From Ypsolopha sequella (lineage: Eukaryota > Arthropoda > Insecta > Lepidoptera > Ypsolophidae), in assembly GCA_934047225.1 (NCBI GenBank), contig OW203993.1, positions 22,086,069 through 22,150,068 on the forward strand: 64,000 nt of DNA. The letters are read 5' to 3'. Below are positions 63,999-64,000 of the stretch, piece by piece (position 1 is the stretch's first letter; every line of letters starts with the position of its first letter). The notes beneath the pieces were generated by a model that was not told the origin of the DNA, did not search any database, and saw only the letters and a program-made list of their open reading frames with translations. The position numbers were made by a program, and so were the translations under genes.

Positions 63999-64000
63999 TT

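Overview
The window looks like a stretch of transposon-packed, AT-rich insect chromosome, most probably from a moth or butterfly. The reasons are the mix of element families (BEL/Pao, Ty3/gypsy, CR1-like, RTE and other non-LTR elements, MULE, pogo, piggyBac, hAT) and two tRNA-headed SINE types and a LINE/SINE tail (ending ACTTTATTGTACA on the opposite strand) that I recall as widespread in Lepidoptera. No conserved host housekeeping gene was recognised; nearly every coding region is a transposable-element gene, whole or broken.

Layout, left to right. 1-4.2 kb: the 3' end of one BEL/Pao element and a short remnant of a second. 6.5-9.4 kb: a complete-looking MULE with an intact transposase, long inverted repeats and a perfect 9-bp target duplication. 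9.4-17.7 kb: a minus-strand gypsy element (partial RT, protease, duplicated gag start) apparently split by a CR1-like LINE with two ORFs; a gypsy-type LTR and primer-binding site follow. 18-20 kb: two families of short tandem repeats and a pair of tRNA-like sequences, one between inverted repeats. 21.6-24.4 kb: an eroded DDE transposase and a LINE ORF1.

The most interesting part is a pair of related large DNA transposons, element A (24424-33131) and element B (41509-49561). Each has short inverted termini beginning CCCAG, a 2-bp target duplication, many AGCTG-type motifs near its ends, a two-exon CACTA/EnSpm-like DDE transposase on the plus strand, and a convergent spliced minus-strand gene whose product has a DUF4806-like domain. 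Element A also has a small Cys-rich protein gene. Element A sits inside a LINE ORF1 whose two halves lie on either side, so its borders are well fixed. Its transposase reads through; that of B is frameshifted, while its DUF4806-like gene is open and carries a coding minisatellite.

Between A and B lie a degenerate Myb/SANT-like gene, an interrupted hAT transposase, LINE fragments and a pogo remnant. To the right of B are a LINE ORF1, an intact 842-residue pogo-type transposase inside a bordered TA-flanked element (50934-54708), a piggyBac fragment, a second gypsy gag-pol with a textbook -1 slippery heptamer, and an RTE LINE with an inverted 3' piece nested in an unfamiliar GTGCGGTC-repeat element. 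The right edge cuts a further LINE. The genes do not form a host pathway; they are layers of nested mobile elements, each with its own replication or transposition proteins.
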